Shown: positions 29,226 through 38,516, counted from the stretch's first letter. The stretch: 40,662 bases of DNA from an uncultured Verrucomicrobia subdivision 3 bacterium (GCA_903889895.1 CAISYZ010000125.1:1-40662); one strand, 5' to 3'. Numbers and translations are program-made. The notes: generated by a model not told the origin, from the letters alone.

Positions 29226-31618
29226 TTGGTTGCGAGCGCCAGTTGCAGGACTTCGGAAATCTGCTTCACAAAATGCACCTTCAATTTCGCGCGCACCTCC
29301 GCCGGCACGTCTTCCCAGTCCGGCCGGTTGCCTTCCGGCAAAATTACCTGCTTCACGCCAAAGCGCGATGCGGCGATCACCTTTTCCTTGATGCCGCCCA
29401 CGCGCATCACGCGGCCGCGCAGAGAAATTTCGCCGGTCATCGCCACGTCGGAACGCACGCGCCGCTTGCTCATCAGGCTCGCCAGCGCCGCGCAGATCGT
29501 CACCCCCGCGCTCGGCCCGTCCTTGGGCGTGGCGCCGGCGGGAACATGGATGTGCAAATCGTGTTTGCCGTAATCGTCAAAATCCAAATCCAATTTCTTG
29601 GCCTGCGAACGGAGATAGCTCACGGCGGTCTGCGCGCTTTCCTTCATCACCTCGCCGAGCGAGCCGGTGAGAATCAAACTGCCGCGCCCGCGCATCCGCG
29701 TGGCTTCGATGAACAACACATCGCCGCCCACCGGCGTCCACGCGAGCCCGGTTGCGATGCCGATTTCGGCAATTTTCTCCGCGCTCTCGGCCACAAACTT
29801 CGCGTGGCCGAGATAATCCTTCACATCCTTCGGCTCCAGCTTGATGGCTTGCGCCGCGCCGTTCTTGGCAACAATCTTGCGCGCCGATTTGCGGGCGAGC
29901 GCGGCGATTTCGCGTTCGAGCTGGCGCACGCCGGCCTCGCGCGTGTATTCGCGGATGAGTTCGCGCAGCGCGGCGTCGGAGATTTTCACGTCGCTGCGGG
30001 TGAGTCCGTGTTCCTCCAGCTGGCGCGGCACCAAGTAGCGCTTGGCAATCTGCAATTTTTCCGTCTCGGTATAGCTGGGCAGCTCGATGACTTCCAAGCG
30101 GTCGCGCAACGCGGGATGAATCGGGTCGAGCCAGTTCGCCGTGGCGATGAACAATACGCGTGACAAGTCGAACGGCAGGTCGAGGTAGTGGTCGGTGAAC
30201 GTGTGGTTCTGCGCCGGGTCCAAAACTTCGAGCAGGGCGGACGCCGGGTCGCCGCGAAAATCGGAACCGATTTTGTCCAGCTCGTCGAGCAAGATGACGG
30301 GATTACGGCTCTCGACGCGGCGGAGCGTTTGCAAAATCCGGCCGGGCAGGGCGCCGACGTAGGTGCGGCGGTGGCCGCGAATCTCCGCTTCATCGCGCAT
30401 GCCGCCGAGCGAGATGCGGGCGAACTTGCGGCCGAGCGCATCGGCCACGCTTTTGCCGAGCGAGGTTTTGCCGACGCCGGGCGGGCCGACGAGACAGAGG
30501 ATGGGGCCTTTGATTTCCTTGCGGCGCTGGAGCACGGCGAGAAATTCCAGCAGCCGGTCCTTCACCTTTTCCAGGCCGAAGTGTTGCTCGTTGAGGATTT
30601 TTTCCGCCAGCTTCAGGTCGAGCTTATCCACGGTTTCGGTCTGCCACGGCAGCGCGAGGATCCAGTCGAGGTAATTGCGGGAAACGCCGTATTCGGCGGC
30701 GGCGGGCGACGTCTGCTGCATCCGGTCGAGCTCCTGATTCGCGGCCTTGCGCGCCTCGTCGGGCAGCTTGGCTTTTTCGATTTTCTCGCGGAGGTTCCGG
30801 ATTTCGCTCGCGTTCGGGTCGGTATCGCCGAGCTCGCGCTGGATGACGCGCATTTGTTCGCGCAGGAAGAAATCGCGCTGTGTCTTGGAGATGTTCGTGG
30901 CGACGTCGTTCTGAATTTTTGAACTGAGATTCAGAACTTCCTGTTCCCGGCTTAGGAGCGGCAGGAGTTTTTGCAACCGCTCGCGGACGGAAATGGTTTC
31001 CAGTAGCTTCTGTTTTTCGTCCAGCGGCAGCCCGAGGTTCGCGGCGATGAGGTCGGCGAAATGGCCGGGATGCTCGGTGTTCAGTGCGGCGATTTTTACC
31101 TGGTCAGACAGCGCCGGTGAAATCTTGGCGATCTCCTCGAACTGTTTGTGCGCGTTGCGGAGCATCGCCTGCAATTCGACGGAATCCTCCGTCTCGTCGC
31201 GGAGCAGCTCGAACTTCGCACGCAGATACGGCGCAGGATCAGTGAATGAATTCAGCCGGATGCGCCACAAGCCCTCGACCAGCACGCGCACGGTGCCGTC
31301 GGGAAATTTCACCATCTTGTTCAGCCGCGCCACGCAGCCGACGGTGTGCAGGTCTTCTGGGCCGGGTTCGGCGACGTCGGGATTCTTTTGCAGCACCGCG
31401 CCGAGCAGACGGTCGCCGGCCACGAGGTCATCCACGAGTTTGAGGCTGGGGCCGGTCTCCACGAGCAGCGGCACGACCGCACCGGGGAAAATAACGATGT
31501 CTGACAGCCCGAGGATGGGCAGCAACTCCGGCAGCGACCGTGAGGAGACGCGGTTGGGCACCCCGGTCTTCTCAGTGGAACCGAGGATGCTGACGAATTC
31601 TGTTTCTTGCGTGCTCAT
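29222..31618 (-). CDS. lon: ATP-dependent Lon protease
   Basis: The 798-residue protein is a full-length LonA. It has the N-terminal LON substrate-binding domain (LPELLPILGLSDIVIFPGAV), a coiled-coil helical middle, an AAA+ module with Walker A GPPGVGKT (378-385, K384) and Walker B VILLDELDK, and a C-terminal Ser-Lys protease domain with S703 in PKDGPSAG and K746 in GGIKEK. It degrades misfolded and regulatory proteins in the cytoplasm. Two envelope-protein genes follow in the same operon. The start ATG 31618 has a -35/-10 pair upstream. Confidence 0.97.
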   Translation of the reverse strand: MSTQETEFVSILGSTEKTGVPNRVSSRSLPELLPILGLSDIVIFPGAVVPLLVETGPSLKLVDDLVAGDRLLGAVLQKNPDVAEPGPEDLHTVGCVARLNKMVKFPDGTVRVLVEGLWRIRLNSFTDPAPYLRAKFELLRDETEDSVELQAMLRNAHKQFEEIAKISPALSDQVKIAALNTEHPGHFADLIAANLGLPLDEKQKLLETISVRERLQKLLPLLSREQEVLNLSSKIQNDVATNISKTQRDFFLREQMRVIQRELGDTDPNASEIRNLREKIEKAKLPDEARKAANQELDRMQQTSPAAAEYGVSRNYLDWILALPWQTETVDKLDLKLAEKILNEQHFGLEKVKDRLLEFLAVLQRRKEIKGPILCLVGPPGVGKTSLGKSVADALGRKFARISLGGMRDEAEIRGHRRTYVGALPGRILQTLRRVESRNPVILLDELDKIGSDFRGDPASALLEVLDPAQNHTFTDHYLDLPFDLSRVLFIATANWLDPIHPALRDRLEVIELPSYTETEKLQIAKRYLVPRQLEEHGLTRSDVKISDAALRELIREYTREAGVRQLEREIAALARKSARKIVAKNGAAQAIKLEPKDVKDYLGHAKFVAESAEKIAEIGIATGLAWTPVGGDVLFIEATRMRGRGSLILTGSLGEVMKESAQTAVSYLRSQAKKLDLDFDDYGKHDLHIHVPAGATPKDGPSAGVTICAALASLMSKRRVRSDVAMTGEISLRGRVMRVGGIKEKVIAASRFGVKQVILPEGNRPDWEDVPAEVRAKLKVHFVKQISEVLQLALATK

Positions 31619-31635
31619 CGCATGATTTGCCAGTC

Positions 31636-31665
31636 ATTAAACAACCGCGCGCCCTAAAAGTTCAA
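31636..31665 (-). promoter_or_regulatory. Putative promoter of lon
   Basis: On the minus strand TTGAAC (31660-31665) and TTTAAT (31636-31641) are 18 bp apart, and the ATG follows 17 bases after the -10. Both boxes are near the vegetative consensus. CTTGAA also resembles a heat-shock -35, but no CCCCAT-type -10 is present. Confidence 0.5.
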
Positions 31666-31671
31666 GCGCGG

Positions 31672-32082
31672 TCAAACTCCTTCGGTGATGGGAACCTTGG
31701 TCGCCTTGGCCGGCTGCTTCCGCAACGGCGGCACATCCACCCGTAAAAACCCGTTCACATAAACCGCTTTCGCCTGCGACAAATCATAGCCCGGCGGCAA
31801 ATCCAGCACGGTCTCAAACGGCCCATAGCTGATTTCCATCACCAGAAAACTGCACTGCGGCGCGCGGCAGCAATCCGGGCGGACGCCGTTGATGCGCAGC
31901 CGCTGGCCCTCCACCGTGATCTCCAGGCTGTCGCTCTTCATCCCGGCCAGCTCGGCCTTGATGACCAGGCCGGTTTCCGTGACGTAGATGTCGGTATGCG
32001 GCGTCCAGCGGCCGGTGGTCGGCTCGCCGCCGCCGGGCTGCTGGAAAAAATGCGTGGTGGAACTGATTTTGTTGACGGCCAT
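31672..32082 (-). CDS. Hsp20 / alpha-crystallin small heat-shock protein
   Basis: The 136-residue protein has the alpha-crystallin domain: WTPHTDIYVTETGLVIKAEL, AGMKSDSLEITVEGQRLRING, YGPFETVLDLPPGYD and AVYVNGFLRVDVPPLRK, ending in a short tail that carries the VPI anchor (KVPITEGV). Small heat-shock proteins hold unfolding proteins for refolding or degradation. An insertion between two strands carries C-C-R-A-P-Q-C, a small cysteine cluster not found in most family members. It lies just upstream of lon on the same strand, so the two stress genes may respond together. Confidence 0.9.
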   Translation of the reverse strand: MAVNKISSTTHFFQQPGGGEPTTGRWTPHTDIYVTETGLVIKAELAGMKSDSLEITVEGQRLRINGVRPDCCRAPQCSFLVMEISYGPFETVLDLPPGYDLSQAKAVYVNGFLRVDVPPLRKQPAKATKVPITEGV

Positions 32083-32121
32083 GACAGGTTGCGTTTGATT
32101 GTCGTTCTGAATCGCGGAAAA

Positions 32122-32280
32122 TCAGGATTTGGGCGCATCCTTCTTCGGCGCGGGCGAATGGTCATGCCCGCAGCCGCAATGCTCATCGTGCTCATGATGT
32201 TTGGGACTGGAACTGCGCCAGACGAACACCGCGCCCACACCCAGCACGAGGACGATCGAAAGAAATTGCGACCAAGTCAT
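32122..32280 (-). CDS. 52-residue membrane peptide with His/Cys-rich tail
   Basis: The short frame encodes an N-terminal membrane helix (SQFLSIVLVLGVGAVFVW) followed by a tail with HHEHDEHCGCGHDH and a basic end (PKKDAPKS). The dense His, Cys and Asp residues suggest binding of a transition metal at the membrane surface, in the style of small FeoB-associated or metal-transport accessory peptides. It lies 39 bases upstream of the Hsp20 gene on the same strand and could share its transcript. Confidence 0.6.
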   Translation of the reverse strand: MTWSQFLSIVLVLGVGAVFVWRSSSPKHHEHDEHCGCGHDHSPAPKKDAPKS

Positions 32281-32328
32281 GCGGGCAACATAGCCGCAAA
32301 CCGCCCGTGCGCAAATGGAATTTTCGGC

Positions 32329-32356
32329 GTGAACGTTCCGCCCGTTCCGCTACGCT
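32329..32356 (+). promoter_or_regulatory. Putative promoter of the thioesterase gene
   Basis: GTGAAC (32329-32334), 16 bp, TACGCT (32351-32356), six bases, ATG 32363. The CTACGCTC-N5-ATG string is the same as at the 5129 start. The short distance implies a leaderless transcript. Confidence 0.45.
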
Positions 32357-32362
32357 CTCCGC

Positions 32363-32773
32363 ATGGCTGAACTGTTTCGTCACCACCACCGCGTCACCTA
32401 CGCCGAATGCACTATCGGCGACCACATCTACCATTCGCGCTACCTCGACCTGCTGGAGGCCGCGCGCGGCGAATTCATGCGCGCGCTTGGTGCGCCGGTG
32501 CTGGTGCTGCAGGATGCGGACTTTATTTTTCCCGTCATCGAGGCGCGGCTGCGCTACAAGGCGCCGGCGCGGTATGACGACCTGCTGACCATCGAGGTGG
32601 GGATGACGCTGGTGGAACGCGTGCGGCTGAACTTTGGCCACCGTATTTTGAACCAGGACGGTAAACTCATTCTCGAAGCGGAAACCTTTCACTGCTGCAC
32701 CAGCCGCGATGAAAAGCCCAAGCGCCTGCCGCCGGAACTGGTGGAAAAACTGAAGCCTTATCTTGCTCTGTAA
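32363..32773 (+). CDS. Acyl-CoA thioesterase, 4-hydroxybenzoyl-CoA thioesterase (YbgC/FadM-like) family
   Basis: The 136-residue protein is a single hot-dog domain. The start RVTYAECTIGDHIYHSRYLDLLEAARGEFM corresponds to the family motif 'V-x-Y-x-D-T-D-x-x-G-x-V-Y-Y-x-x-Y-x-x-x-x-E-x-x-R', with Glu-Cys-Thr in place of the usual Asp-Thr-Asp and the catalytic region shifted accordingly. Then follow VIEARLRYKAPARYDDLLTI and LILEAETFHCCTSRDEKPKRLP, as in YbgC/FadM. It hydrolyses acyl-CoA or acyl-ACP thioesters in the cytoplasm; the substrate is not predictable. The Asp replacement makes activity less certain. Confidence 0.85.
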   Translation: MAELFRHHHRVTYAECTIGDHIYHSRYLDLLEAARGEFMRALGAPVLVLQDADFIFPVIEARLRYKAPARYDDLLTIEVGMTLVERVRLNFGHRILNQDGKLILEAETFHCCTSRDEKPKRLPPELVEKLKPYLAL

Positions 32774-32785
32774 TCTGCGACGAAG

Positions 32786-33970
32786 TTACGGCACCTTAAG
32801 TTTGAAAAAGTAATTTTCAGCTGGTAAAGGAATTGAAACTTGATTCTGCAGGCTGGTGAAATTCAGCGTGGGTGTATTGGTAACGTTCAGCCAATTGGTG
32901 AAATTCAAATTTTGGTTTTTGGTTAAAACCAAATCCAGTGAGGGCACGTTCCAACAAAGCGTAAGACAGTTTGGAAGGACTTTAATATTCAAGCCAAGAT
33001 TAGGGGCTGGCGAAGAAGAATAAATCACCCCTCCGGGACCGGCGGGGTTGACGCCTGCGGCAAATAGTTGTCCGCCATCCGCTGAAATGGCGGCGGAATA
33101 CCAATTTTCTTTGGGCACATCATTGTTGATCCACGTCGTGCCATGATTTGTAGAGAGAAATATGACGTTTGTGAGTTGTGCCAGAACGACGAGCCGGCTG
33201 CTGTCCGCAGACAGGGCAACGCTTTGTAGTTTGGGCACCAAATTATTAGACGACCACGTCAGGCCATAATTGGCCGAGACAAAGACGGCGTTGTTATTAA
33301 AGGCTACTGCCGCGATTTCGTCTCCGTTTGCCGATGAGGCGATTGAAGTCCAGTTGAGGCTGGGTGAATTATTGTTGGTATCCCAGGTCGCGCCCGCATT
33401 GGTCGAAATAAAAATCATGCCCGCCCAGGGGGCAGCCGCCAGTTTGTTTCCGTTCGCCGAAACGGAAAGATGATTCCAGTCATTGGTTGGTGCGCTTGTC
33501 GCGGCCCAAGTTAGTCCGGCGTTGGTTGAAATATAAATATTGCCCGCCAAATTATTTCCACCGCTACCAACCGCCGCCACCAATTCATTGCCGTCAGCCG
33601 AGGATGCCACGGTTCTCCAGAGGTTGGTTGGAGCACCGGTTGGTATCCAACTGGATCCAAAGTTGGTGGAAATATAGATGCTGTTAAAAGTTACTGCGGC
33701 AACGAATCTGCCTTCGGCCGAAGCAGAAACCCAAGTTCCACCAGTCCAAGGCGGGTTGTTGGTCATCCAGGTTGCACCTGAATTGGTGGAAGTGGATACC
33801 GTGAAAGGAAATCCTCCGCTGGCAATGATGTATTTTCCGTTTGCCGAACAAGCCGTCGAATTCCACGTTGTGTTTGTTGGTGCGGAAGTTTGCGTCCATG
33901 TCTGGGCGGAGACTGTAAGTCCGGCTGGCATCAGTCCCGCAGCCAGCAGAATGCCCCAAAGAGTTTTCAT
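32786..33970 (-). CDS. Secreted Asp-box (BNR) repeat propeller
   Basis: The 394-residue protein has a signal peptide (MKTLWGILLAAGLMPAGLTVSA) and about seven repeats of a beta-propeller. Six repeats carry an Asp-box-like turn: STNSGATW, STNFGSSW, STNAGLTW, STNAGATW, SANYGLTW and STNHGTTW. The usual S-x-D-x-G-x-T-W has Asp replaced by Asn in all six. Each is followed by W-x-x-[VI]-A-x-S-A-D-G-x-x-L. The C-terminal 85 residues (LGLNIKVLPNCLTLCWNVPS) form a separate beta domain. Probably exported and carbohydrate- or protein-binding; no sialidase catalytic residues are evident. Composition is Asn/Thr-rich and GC is lower than in neighbouring genes. Confidence 0.82.
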   Translation of the reverse strand: MKTLWGILLAAGLMPAGLTVSAQTWTQTSAPTNTTWNSTACSANGKYIIASGGFPFTVSTSTNSGATWMTNNPPWTGGTWVSASAEGRFVAAVTFNSIYISTNFGSSWIPTGAPTNLWRTVASSADGNELVAAVGSGGNNLAGNIYISTNAGLTWAATSAPTNDWNHLSVSANGNKLAAAPWAGMIFISTNAGATWDTNNNSPSLNWTSIASSANGDEIAAVAFNNNAVFVSANYGLTWSSNNLVPKLQSVALSADSSRLVVLAQLTNVIFLSTNHGTTWINNDVPKENWYSAAISADGGQLFAAGVNPAGPGGVIYSSSPAPNLGLNIKVLPNCLTLCWNVPSLDLVLTKNQNLNFTNWLNVTNTPTLNFTSLQNQVSIPLPAENYFFKLKVP

Positions 33971-34147
33971 GTTCTGATTTGATTTAATTTTTTCAATTTT
34001 CCGTTTCCAGTCAATATCAGTTTACTTATCCGTCGGCGCGTAGGGCGGGTTTGTCAGTTTATCCAACACAAAGCCGTTCGCGGTGCCGGCTGGCGCTTCC
34101 GGCTTGCACGCCCCGCCATTCTCTGCTCAAATTCAGCGGCGCGCGCG

Positions 34148-35632
34148 ATGCAAAACCAACCTCAAAATTACCCCAAACATTACTGCGGTGTCTTTGGCAT
34201 TTTCGGCCACCCGAATGCGGCCGAACTGGCCTACTTTGGCCTCTATGCCCTGCAACATCGCGGCCAGGAAAGCGCCGGCATCGTCACCTGTCACGAGGGC
34301 AAATTTTACAAGCACCACGGCATGGGCCTCGTGCCGCAGATTTTCAACGACCCCAAAATCCTCCACGAACTCGTCGGCGACCGCGCCATCGGCCACACGC
34401 GCTATTCCACCACCGGCTCATCGCAGTTGCGCAACGCCCAGCCGCTGACGGTGGACTGTGCGCGCGGCCAGATCGCCGTGGCCCACAACGGCAACCTCAC
34501 CAACGCCGCCATCCTCCGCGATGAACTCGAATCGCGCGGCCTCGTGTTCCAAACCACCGTGGACAGCGAGATCATCATCATGATGCTCGCGCAGCCGGAA
34601 ATGGGCGGCGTGGCCAATTCGCTCGCCCGCACCTTGCGCCGCATCGAGGGCGCCTATTCGCTCGTCATCATGACGGAAAAAGAGCTCATCGGTGCGCGCG
34701 ACCCGCACGGGTTCCGGCCGCTCTCCATCGGCCGCACGGCGGAAGGCGCGTATGTGCTCTCCAGCGAAACGACGGCGTTTGATTTGATCCACGCGCGCTT
34801 TGTCCGCGACGTGGAACCGGGCGAAATCGTCATCATCAACGACAAAGGGCTGACGAGCATCCAGGCTTTTCCCGAACACCAGAAACGCGCGTTCTGTGTT
34901 TTTGAATACGTCTACTTCGCGCGGCCGGACAGCGTCATCCAAGGCCACAGCGTCTATGACGTGCGCAAGGAAATGGGCCGCCAGCTTGCACGCGAACACG
35001 GCGTTAAGGCCGACCTCGTCATCCCCGTGCCGGACAGCGGCGTCTGCGCCGCGATGGGTTATGCCGAGCAATCCGGCATCCCCTACGAGATGGCGTTCAT
35101 CCGCAACCATTACGTCGGCCGCAGCTTCCTCCAGCCCACGCAGCTCATCCGCGATTTCAACGTGCGCGTGAAGCTCAACCTCATCGAGTCGCTCGTGAAG
35201 GACAAAAGCGTGGTGATCGTGGACGATTCCATCGTGCGCGGGACGACGTGCCGCTCCCGCGTGAAAACGCTCAAGGACGCCGGCGCGCGAGAGGTTCACG
35301 TCGCGGTGAGCTGTCCGCCGCACCAATTCCCGTGCGTGTATGGCATTGATTTCCCCGACCGCAGCAAGCTGATGGCTGCGAACAACACCGTGGACGAAAT
35401 CCGCAAATACCTGAACGCAGACTCGTTGCATTATCTCTCGCAGGCCGGCATGGTGGCGGCCACCGGCCAGCCGCCGGAAGCGTTCTGTATGGCGTGCTAC
35501 AACGGCAATTATCCCGTGCCCTACGACCCGCTGCTGGACAAACACATCATCGAACGCCGCCGCACGCAGACGCAAACCCTCGGCGAAGCCGCCGCGAAGG
35601 AAGACGAGCAGATAAAATTGTTGAAGGTGTGA
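34148..35632 (+). CDS. purF: Amidophosphoribosyltransferase
   Basis: PurF makes 5-phosphoribosylamine from PRPP and glutamine, the first step of purine synthesis. The 494-residue protein has a 12-residue propeptide followed by catalytic C13 (CGVFGIFG), exposed after self-processing. The N-terminal glutaminase part has [20 protein letters not shown] and AHNGNLTN; the C-terminal PRPP-binding part has [13 protein letters not shown]250, C396, C447 and C450 are placed like the 4Fe-4S ligands of the Bacillus-type enzyme, so an iron-sulfur cluster is likely. deoC begins two bases after the stop. Confidence 0.97.
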   Translation: MQNQPQNYPKHYCGVFGIFGHPNAAELAYFGLYALQHRGQESAGIVTCHEGKFYKHHGMGLVPQIFNDPKILHELVGDRAIGHTRYSTTGSSQLRNAQPLTVDCARGQIAVAHNGNLTNAAILRDELESRGLVFQTTVDSEIIIMMLAQPEMGGVANSLARTLRRIEGAYSLVIMTEKELIGARDPHGFRPLSIGRTAEGAYVLSSETTAFDLIHARFVRDVEPGEIVIINDKGLTSIQAFPEHQKRAFCVFEYVYFARPDSVIQGHSVYDVRKEMGRQLAREHGVKADLVIPVPDSGVCAAMGYAEQSGIPYEMAFIRNHYVGRSFLQPTQLIRDFNVRVKLNLIESLVKDKSVVIVDDSIVRGTTCRSRVKTLKDAGAREVHVAVSCPPHQFPCVYGIDFPDRSKLMAANNTVDEIRKYLNADSLHYLSQAGMVAATGQPPEAFCMACYNGNYPVPYDPLLDKHIIERRRTQTQTLGEAAAKEDEQIKLLKV

Positions 35633-35633
35633 T

Positions 35634-36311
35634 ATGAGTCTGACCGCCGCGCAACTCGCCGCTTACATTGACCACACGGTGCTTAAGCCTGACGTCTCGC
35701 CGGCGCAAATCGAGCAGCTTTGCGCCGAGGCGCGTGAACACAACTTTTTCTCCGTCTGCGTCAACGGCTCGTGGGTCGCCGCCGCGCGGCATTTCCTCGA
35801 TGGCTCGGACGTGAAGGTGGCCAGCGTCGTCGGCTTCCCGCTCGGCGCGATGAGCAGCGACGTGAAACGCTACGAGACCGAAGTCGCGATTGACGACGGC
35901 GCGCACGAGATCGACGTGGTGCTGAACATCGCGCGGCTCAAGGCCGGCGATGACAAATACGTCTTGCGCGAACTACTTGACGTGGTGGAAGCCGCCGACG
36001 AACGCACGGTAAAAGTGATTTTGGAAACCTGCCTGCTGAACGACGAAGAAAAAGTCCGCGCCTGCAAACTGGTCGTGGAGAGCGGCGCGCACTTAGTGAA
36101 AACGTCCACTGGTTTCAGCACTGCCGGCGCGACGATTGCCGATGTGAAGCTCATGCGCGAAACCGTCGGCCCGAAATTTGGCGTGAAAGCCTCCGGCGGC
36201 GTCCGCGACGCGCAGACCGCGCTGGCGATGATTGCCGCGGGCGCGACGCGGATTGGAACTTCAAACGGGATCGCCATCGTGAAAGGTTTGAGCGGCGGCG
36301 GGAGTTATTGA
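35634..36311 (+). CDS. deoC: Deoxyribose-phosphate aldolase
   Basis: DeoC splits 2-deoxyribose 5-phosphate to acetaldehyde and glyceraldehyde 3-phosphate, linking nucleoside salvage to glycolysis. The 225-residue protein is a TIM barrel with IDHTVLKPD near the start, [16 protein letters not shown], the Schiff-base Lys K156 in LVKTSTGF, K185 in VKASGGV, and ATRIGTSNG at the phosphate site. It is one base from purF, so the purine and deoxynucleoside genes share a transcript. Confidence 0.95.
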   Translation: MSLTAAQLAAYIDHTVLKPDVSPAQIEQLCAEAREHNFFSVCVNGSWVAAARHFLDGSDVKVASVVGFPLGAMSSDVKRYETEVAIDDGAHEIDVVLNIARLKAGDDKYVLRELLDVVEAADERTVKVILETCLLNDEEKVRACKLVVESGAHLVKTSTGFSTAGATIADVKLMRETVGPKFGVKASGGVRDAQTALAMIAAGATRIGTSNGIAIVKGLSGGGSY

Positions 36312-36377
36312 GGGGCGGCGTTTTTCGGGGATGGGATTTTTCTCGCGGCGCGGGAAGCTTTCAGTTACTAAAAGTTT

Positions 36378-37031
36378 ATGACGTCCCCCGTTTTCCCTGG
36401 CCAGACTTCGCCTGTCAAGCGGACGCCAATGGCTGCCGCTGTTTCCGTGTTCATCACGGTGTTTCTCATTACGGTGATCATTGCGACGGCCATCACGTTC
36501 ATTTTGCCAGATTCGTATGCCAGCACCGCGCGCATCAAGCTGGAACCAAAGGCCAGTCAAGGCACCAACGCCGCGATTTATGACCCCTATTTCGTCCAGA
36601 CAGAATTTGAAGTCATGCAGTCCCAAGTGGTGCTTGAGCCGGTCATCACCAAGCTGAATCTGAATGTCGAGTGGGGAAAGAAATATTTCAACGGCGCAAC
36701 CCTCAAGTCTGCGGAGTCCATGGAAATCCTGAAAGGCCGCTTAAGCCTGGCCACAGTTCGCGGAACCAAGCTGATTGCCATCACCGTTTACAGCGATGAC
36801 CGGAACGAAACGGCACGGATTGCCAATGCCATCGCCGAATCATACCAGGAGTATGCCGTGGGGAAAAATTATCCGACCGGCGCAGTTCAAATCATTGACC
36901 GCGCCGAGCCGGGCAGGTATCCGGTCAAACCCAACAAACCGCTGAACATCGGCTTGGGTGTGGTGGCGGGAATTGTTCTCGGCGCGCTGGCAGCGATGAT
37001 CGTGGGATTGTTCGCGTCGCGCAAAAACTAA
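36378..37031 (+). CDS. Wzz / chain-length-determinant-like membrane protein
   Basis: The 217-residue protein has two TM helices, near the N-terminus (VSVFITVFLITVIIATAITFIL, about 23-44) and at the C-terminus (IGLGVVAGIVLGALAAMIVGLF, about 191-212), with a periplasmic domain between. YASTARIKLEPKAS, then FEVMQSQVVLEPVITKLNLN, and the PVKPNKPLNIGLG motif before the last helix are typical of polysaccharide co-polymerases. These proteins control polysaccharide chain length or export. It is short for a complete Wzz and has no tyrosine kinase domain. No polysaccharide genes are nearby. It converges on pyrB with three bases between. Confidence 0.82.
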   Translation: MTSPVFPGQTSPVKRTPMAAAVSVFITVFLITVIIATAITFILPDSYASTARIKLEPKASQGTNAAIYDPYFVQTEFEVMQSQVVLEPVITKLNLNVEWGKKYFNGATLKSAESMEILKGRLSLATVRGTKLIAITVYSDDRNETARIANAIAESYQEYAVGKNYPTGAVQIIDRAEPGRYPVKPNKPLNIGLGVVAGIVLGALAAMIVGLFASRKN

Positions 37032-37034
37032 ATT

Positions 37035-37976
37035 TTAACTCACCGTCTCCGTCAGGTTTTTCCCGCCATTCACGAGGAACAGCACCGCCATGCGGACGGC
37101 GAGGCCGTTCGTCACCTGTTCCAAAATCACCGAGCGGCCGCAGTCGGCGATCTCACTGTCAATCTCCACGCCGCGGTTGATCGGGCCGGGGTGCATGATG
37201 AGCGCGTCCGGCTTGATCTTCGCGAAGCGCGCCTTGGTGAGGCCGAATAGCTGCGTGTATTCGCCGATGCTCGGGAACATCGTCTTGCGCTGGCGCTCGT
37301 GCTGGATGCGCAGGAGGTTGATGATGTCCGCGTCGCGGATGGCCTCGTCCACGTCGTGCGTCACGCGGCAACCCATCTGCTCGAAGGTTTTCGGCACGAG
37401 TGTCGAAGGACCGCAGAGCGTCACCTTCGCGCCAAGTTTGGTCAGCGCCCAGATGTCCGAACGCGCAACGCGGCTGTAAAGGATGTCACCGAGAATTGTC
37501 ACGTTCAACCCGGCGATGCGGCCTTTTTTCTCGCGGATGGTGAAACAGTCGAGAAACGCCTGCGTCGGATGCTCGTGCGCGCCGTCGCCGGCGTTGATGA
37601 CGTGGGCGTTCAGCACGCGGGAAAGAAAATGCGGCGCGCCGCTCGCGCTGTGACGGATGATGATGAAATCGGCGTTGAGCGCCTGTAAATTGAGGGCGGT
37701 GTCCTTGAGCGTCTCGCCTTTTTTGAACGACGACGCCTCGGTGGAGAAATTCACGATGTCCGCGCTCAACCGCGTGGCCGCCAGTTCGAAACTTGTGCGT
37801 GTGCGCGTGGACGGCTCGACGAACAAGTTGACGACGGTCTTGCCGCGCAGCGCCGGAACTTTTTTAATGGCGCGTTCGCCGACGGCCTTGAAACCGCGCG
37901 CGGTGTCGAGCACGGTGGTGATTTCCTCGGCCGTGAGCGATTCGATGTCGAGCAGATGTTTTTTGGTCCAGGCCAT
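37035..37976 (-). CDS. pyrB: Aspartate carbamoyltransferase catalytic subunit
   Basis: PyrB makes N-carbamoyl-aspartate from carbamoyl phosphate and aspartate in pyrimidine synthesis. The 313-residue protein has the carbamoyl-phosphate motif [13 protein letters not shown], then [20 protein letters not shown], and the aspartate-binding [10 protein letters not shown]. It lies three bases downstream of pyrR and is probably co-transcribed from the pyrR leader. Length is normal. Confidence 0.97.
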   Translation of the reverse strand: MAWTKKHLLDIESLTAEEITTVLDTARGFKAVGERAIKKVPALRGKTVVNLFVEPSTRTRTSFELAATRLSADIVNFSTEASSFKKGETLKDTALNLQALNADFIIIRHSASGAPHFLSRVLNAHVINAGDGAHEHPTQAFLDCFTIREKKGRIAGLNVTILGDILYSRVARSDIWALTKLGAKVTLCGPSTLVPKTFEQMGCRVTHDVDEAIRDADIINLLRIQHERQRKTMFPSIGEYTQLFGLTKARFAKIKPDALIMHPGPINRGVEIDSEIADCGRSVILEQVTNGLAVRMAVLFLVNGGKNLTETVS

Positions 37977-37979
37977 AAG

Positions 37980-38516
37980 TTATTTCTTTTTGAGGATGAC
38001 TTCATCCTTGGTTGCGCCGGCCTCGGTGAGTTGCAGGGAAATTTTTTCGTCGAGCGAGGTCGGCACGTTCTTGCCGATGAAATCCGCCTTGATGGGCAGT
38101 TCGCGGTGGCCGCGGTCCACCAGCACGGCGAGCTGGATTTTTTTGGGCCGGCCAAAATCGTTCAGCGCATCCATCGCCGCGCGCGTGGTGCGGCCGCTGA
38201 ATAGCACGTCGTCCACCAACACGATGGTCTTGCCGTTCACATCGAACGGAATGTCCGTCGGATGCACGGTCGGCGCAACGCGGTGGTCGAGGTCGTCGCG
38301 GTGCATCGCGGTGTCGAGGATGCCGACCGGCACGGCATGGTTCCAGATGCTGGCGAGAATTTTGGCGAGTCGCGCGGCCAGATGATCGCCGCCGACCGGA
38401 ATGCCAACGAGCGCGACTTCGGTGCTGCGCTCGTTGCGCTCGGCAATTTCGTGGGCAATGCGGGTGATCGCGCGCTGGATGGCGAGCGCGTCGAGAATGA
38501 CGGTGGCTTCAGGCAT
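37980..38516 (-). CDS. pyrR: Bifunctional pyr regulator / uracil phosphoribosyltransferase
   Basis: The 178-residue protein is a PyrR-type phosphoribosyltransferase: AITRIAHEIAERN at the start, GIPVGGDHLAARLA, MHRDDL, and the PRPP loop IVLVDDVLFSGRTTRAA, then LVDRGHRELPI. PyrR binds a hairpin in pyr mRNA leaders when UMP is present and so promotes termination; some members also have uracil phosphoribosyltransferase activity. A matching RNA hairpin and a terminator precede this gene, so it probably controls its own operon. Confidence 0.93.
   Translation of the reverse strand: MPEATVILDALAIQRAITRIAHEIAERNERSTEVALVGIPVGGDHLAARLAKILASIWNHAVPVGILDTAMHRDDLDHRVAPTVHPTDIPFDVNGKTIVLVDDVLFSGRTTRAAMDALNDFGRPKKIQLAVLVDRGHRELPIKADFIGKNVPTSLDEKISLQLTEAGATKDEVILKKK

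Noticed and set aside
31636-31665. Heat-shock sigma-32-type promoter for lon
   Set aside because: CTTGAA is present, but a CCCCAT-like -10 at 13-15 bp is not; a vegetative-type pair explains the site better. No CIRCE inverted repeat was seen before hsp20 or lon.
33971-34147. Purine riboswitch or PurR-type operator upstream of purF
   Set aside because: The 177-base gap has no recognisable riboswitch core or PurR palindrome; only a weak TTGCAC-N17-TCAAAT pair before the ATG was visible.
34418-35575. 385-residue minus-strand open frame
   Set aside because: Antisense to purF, which carries all catalytic and cluster residues.
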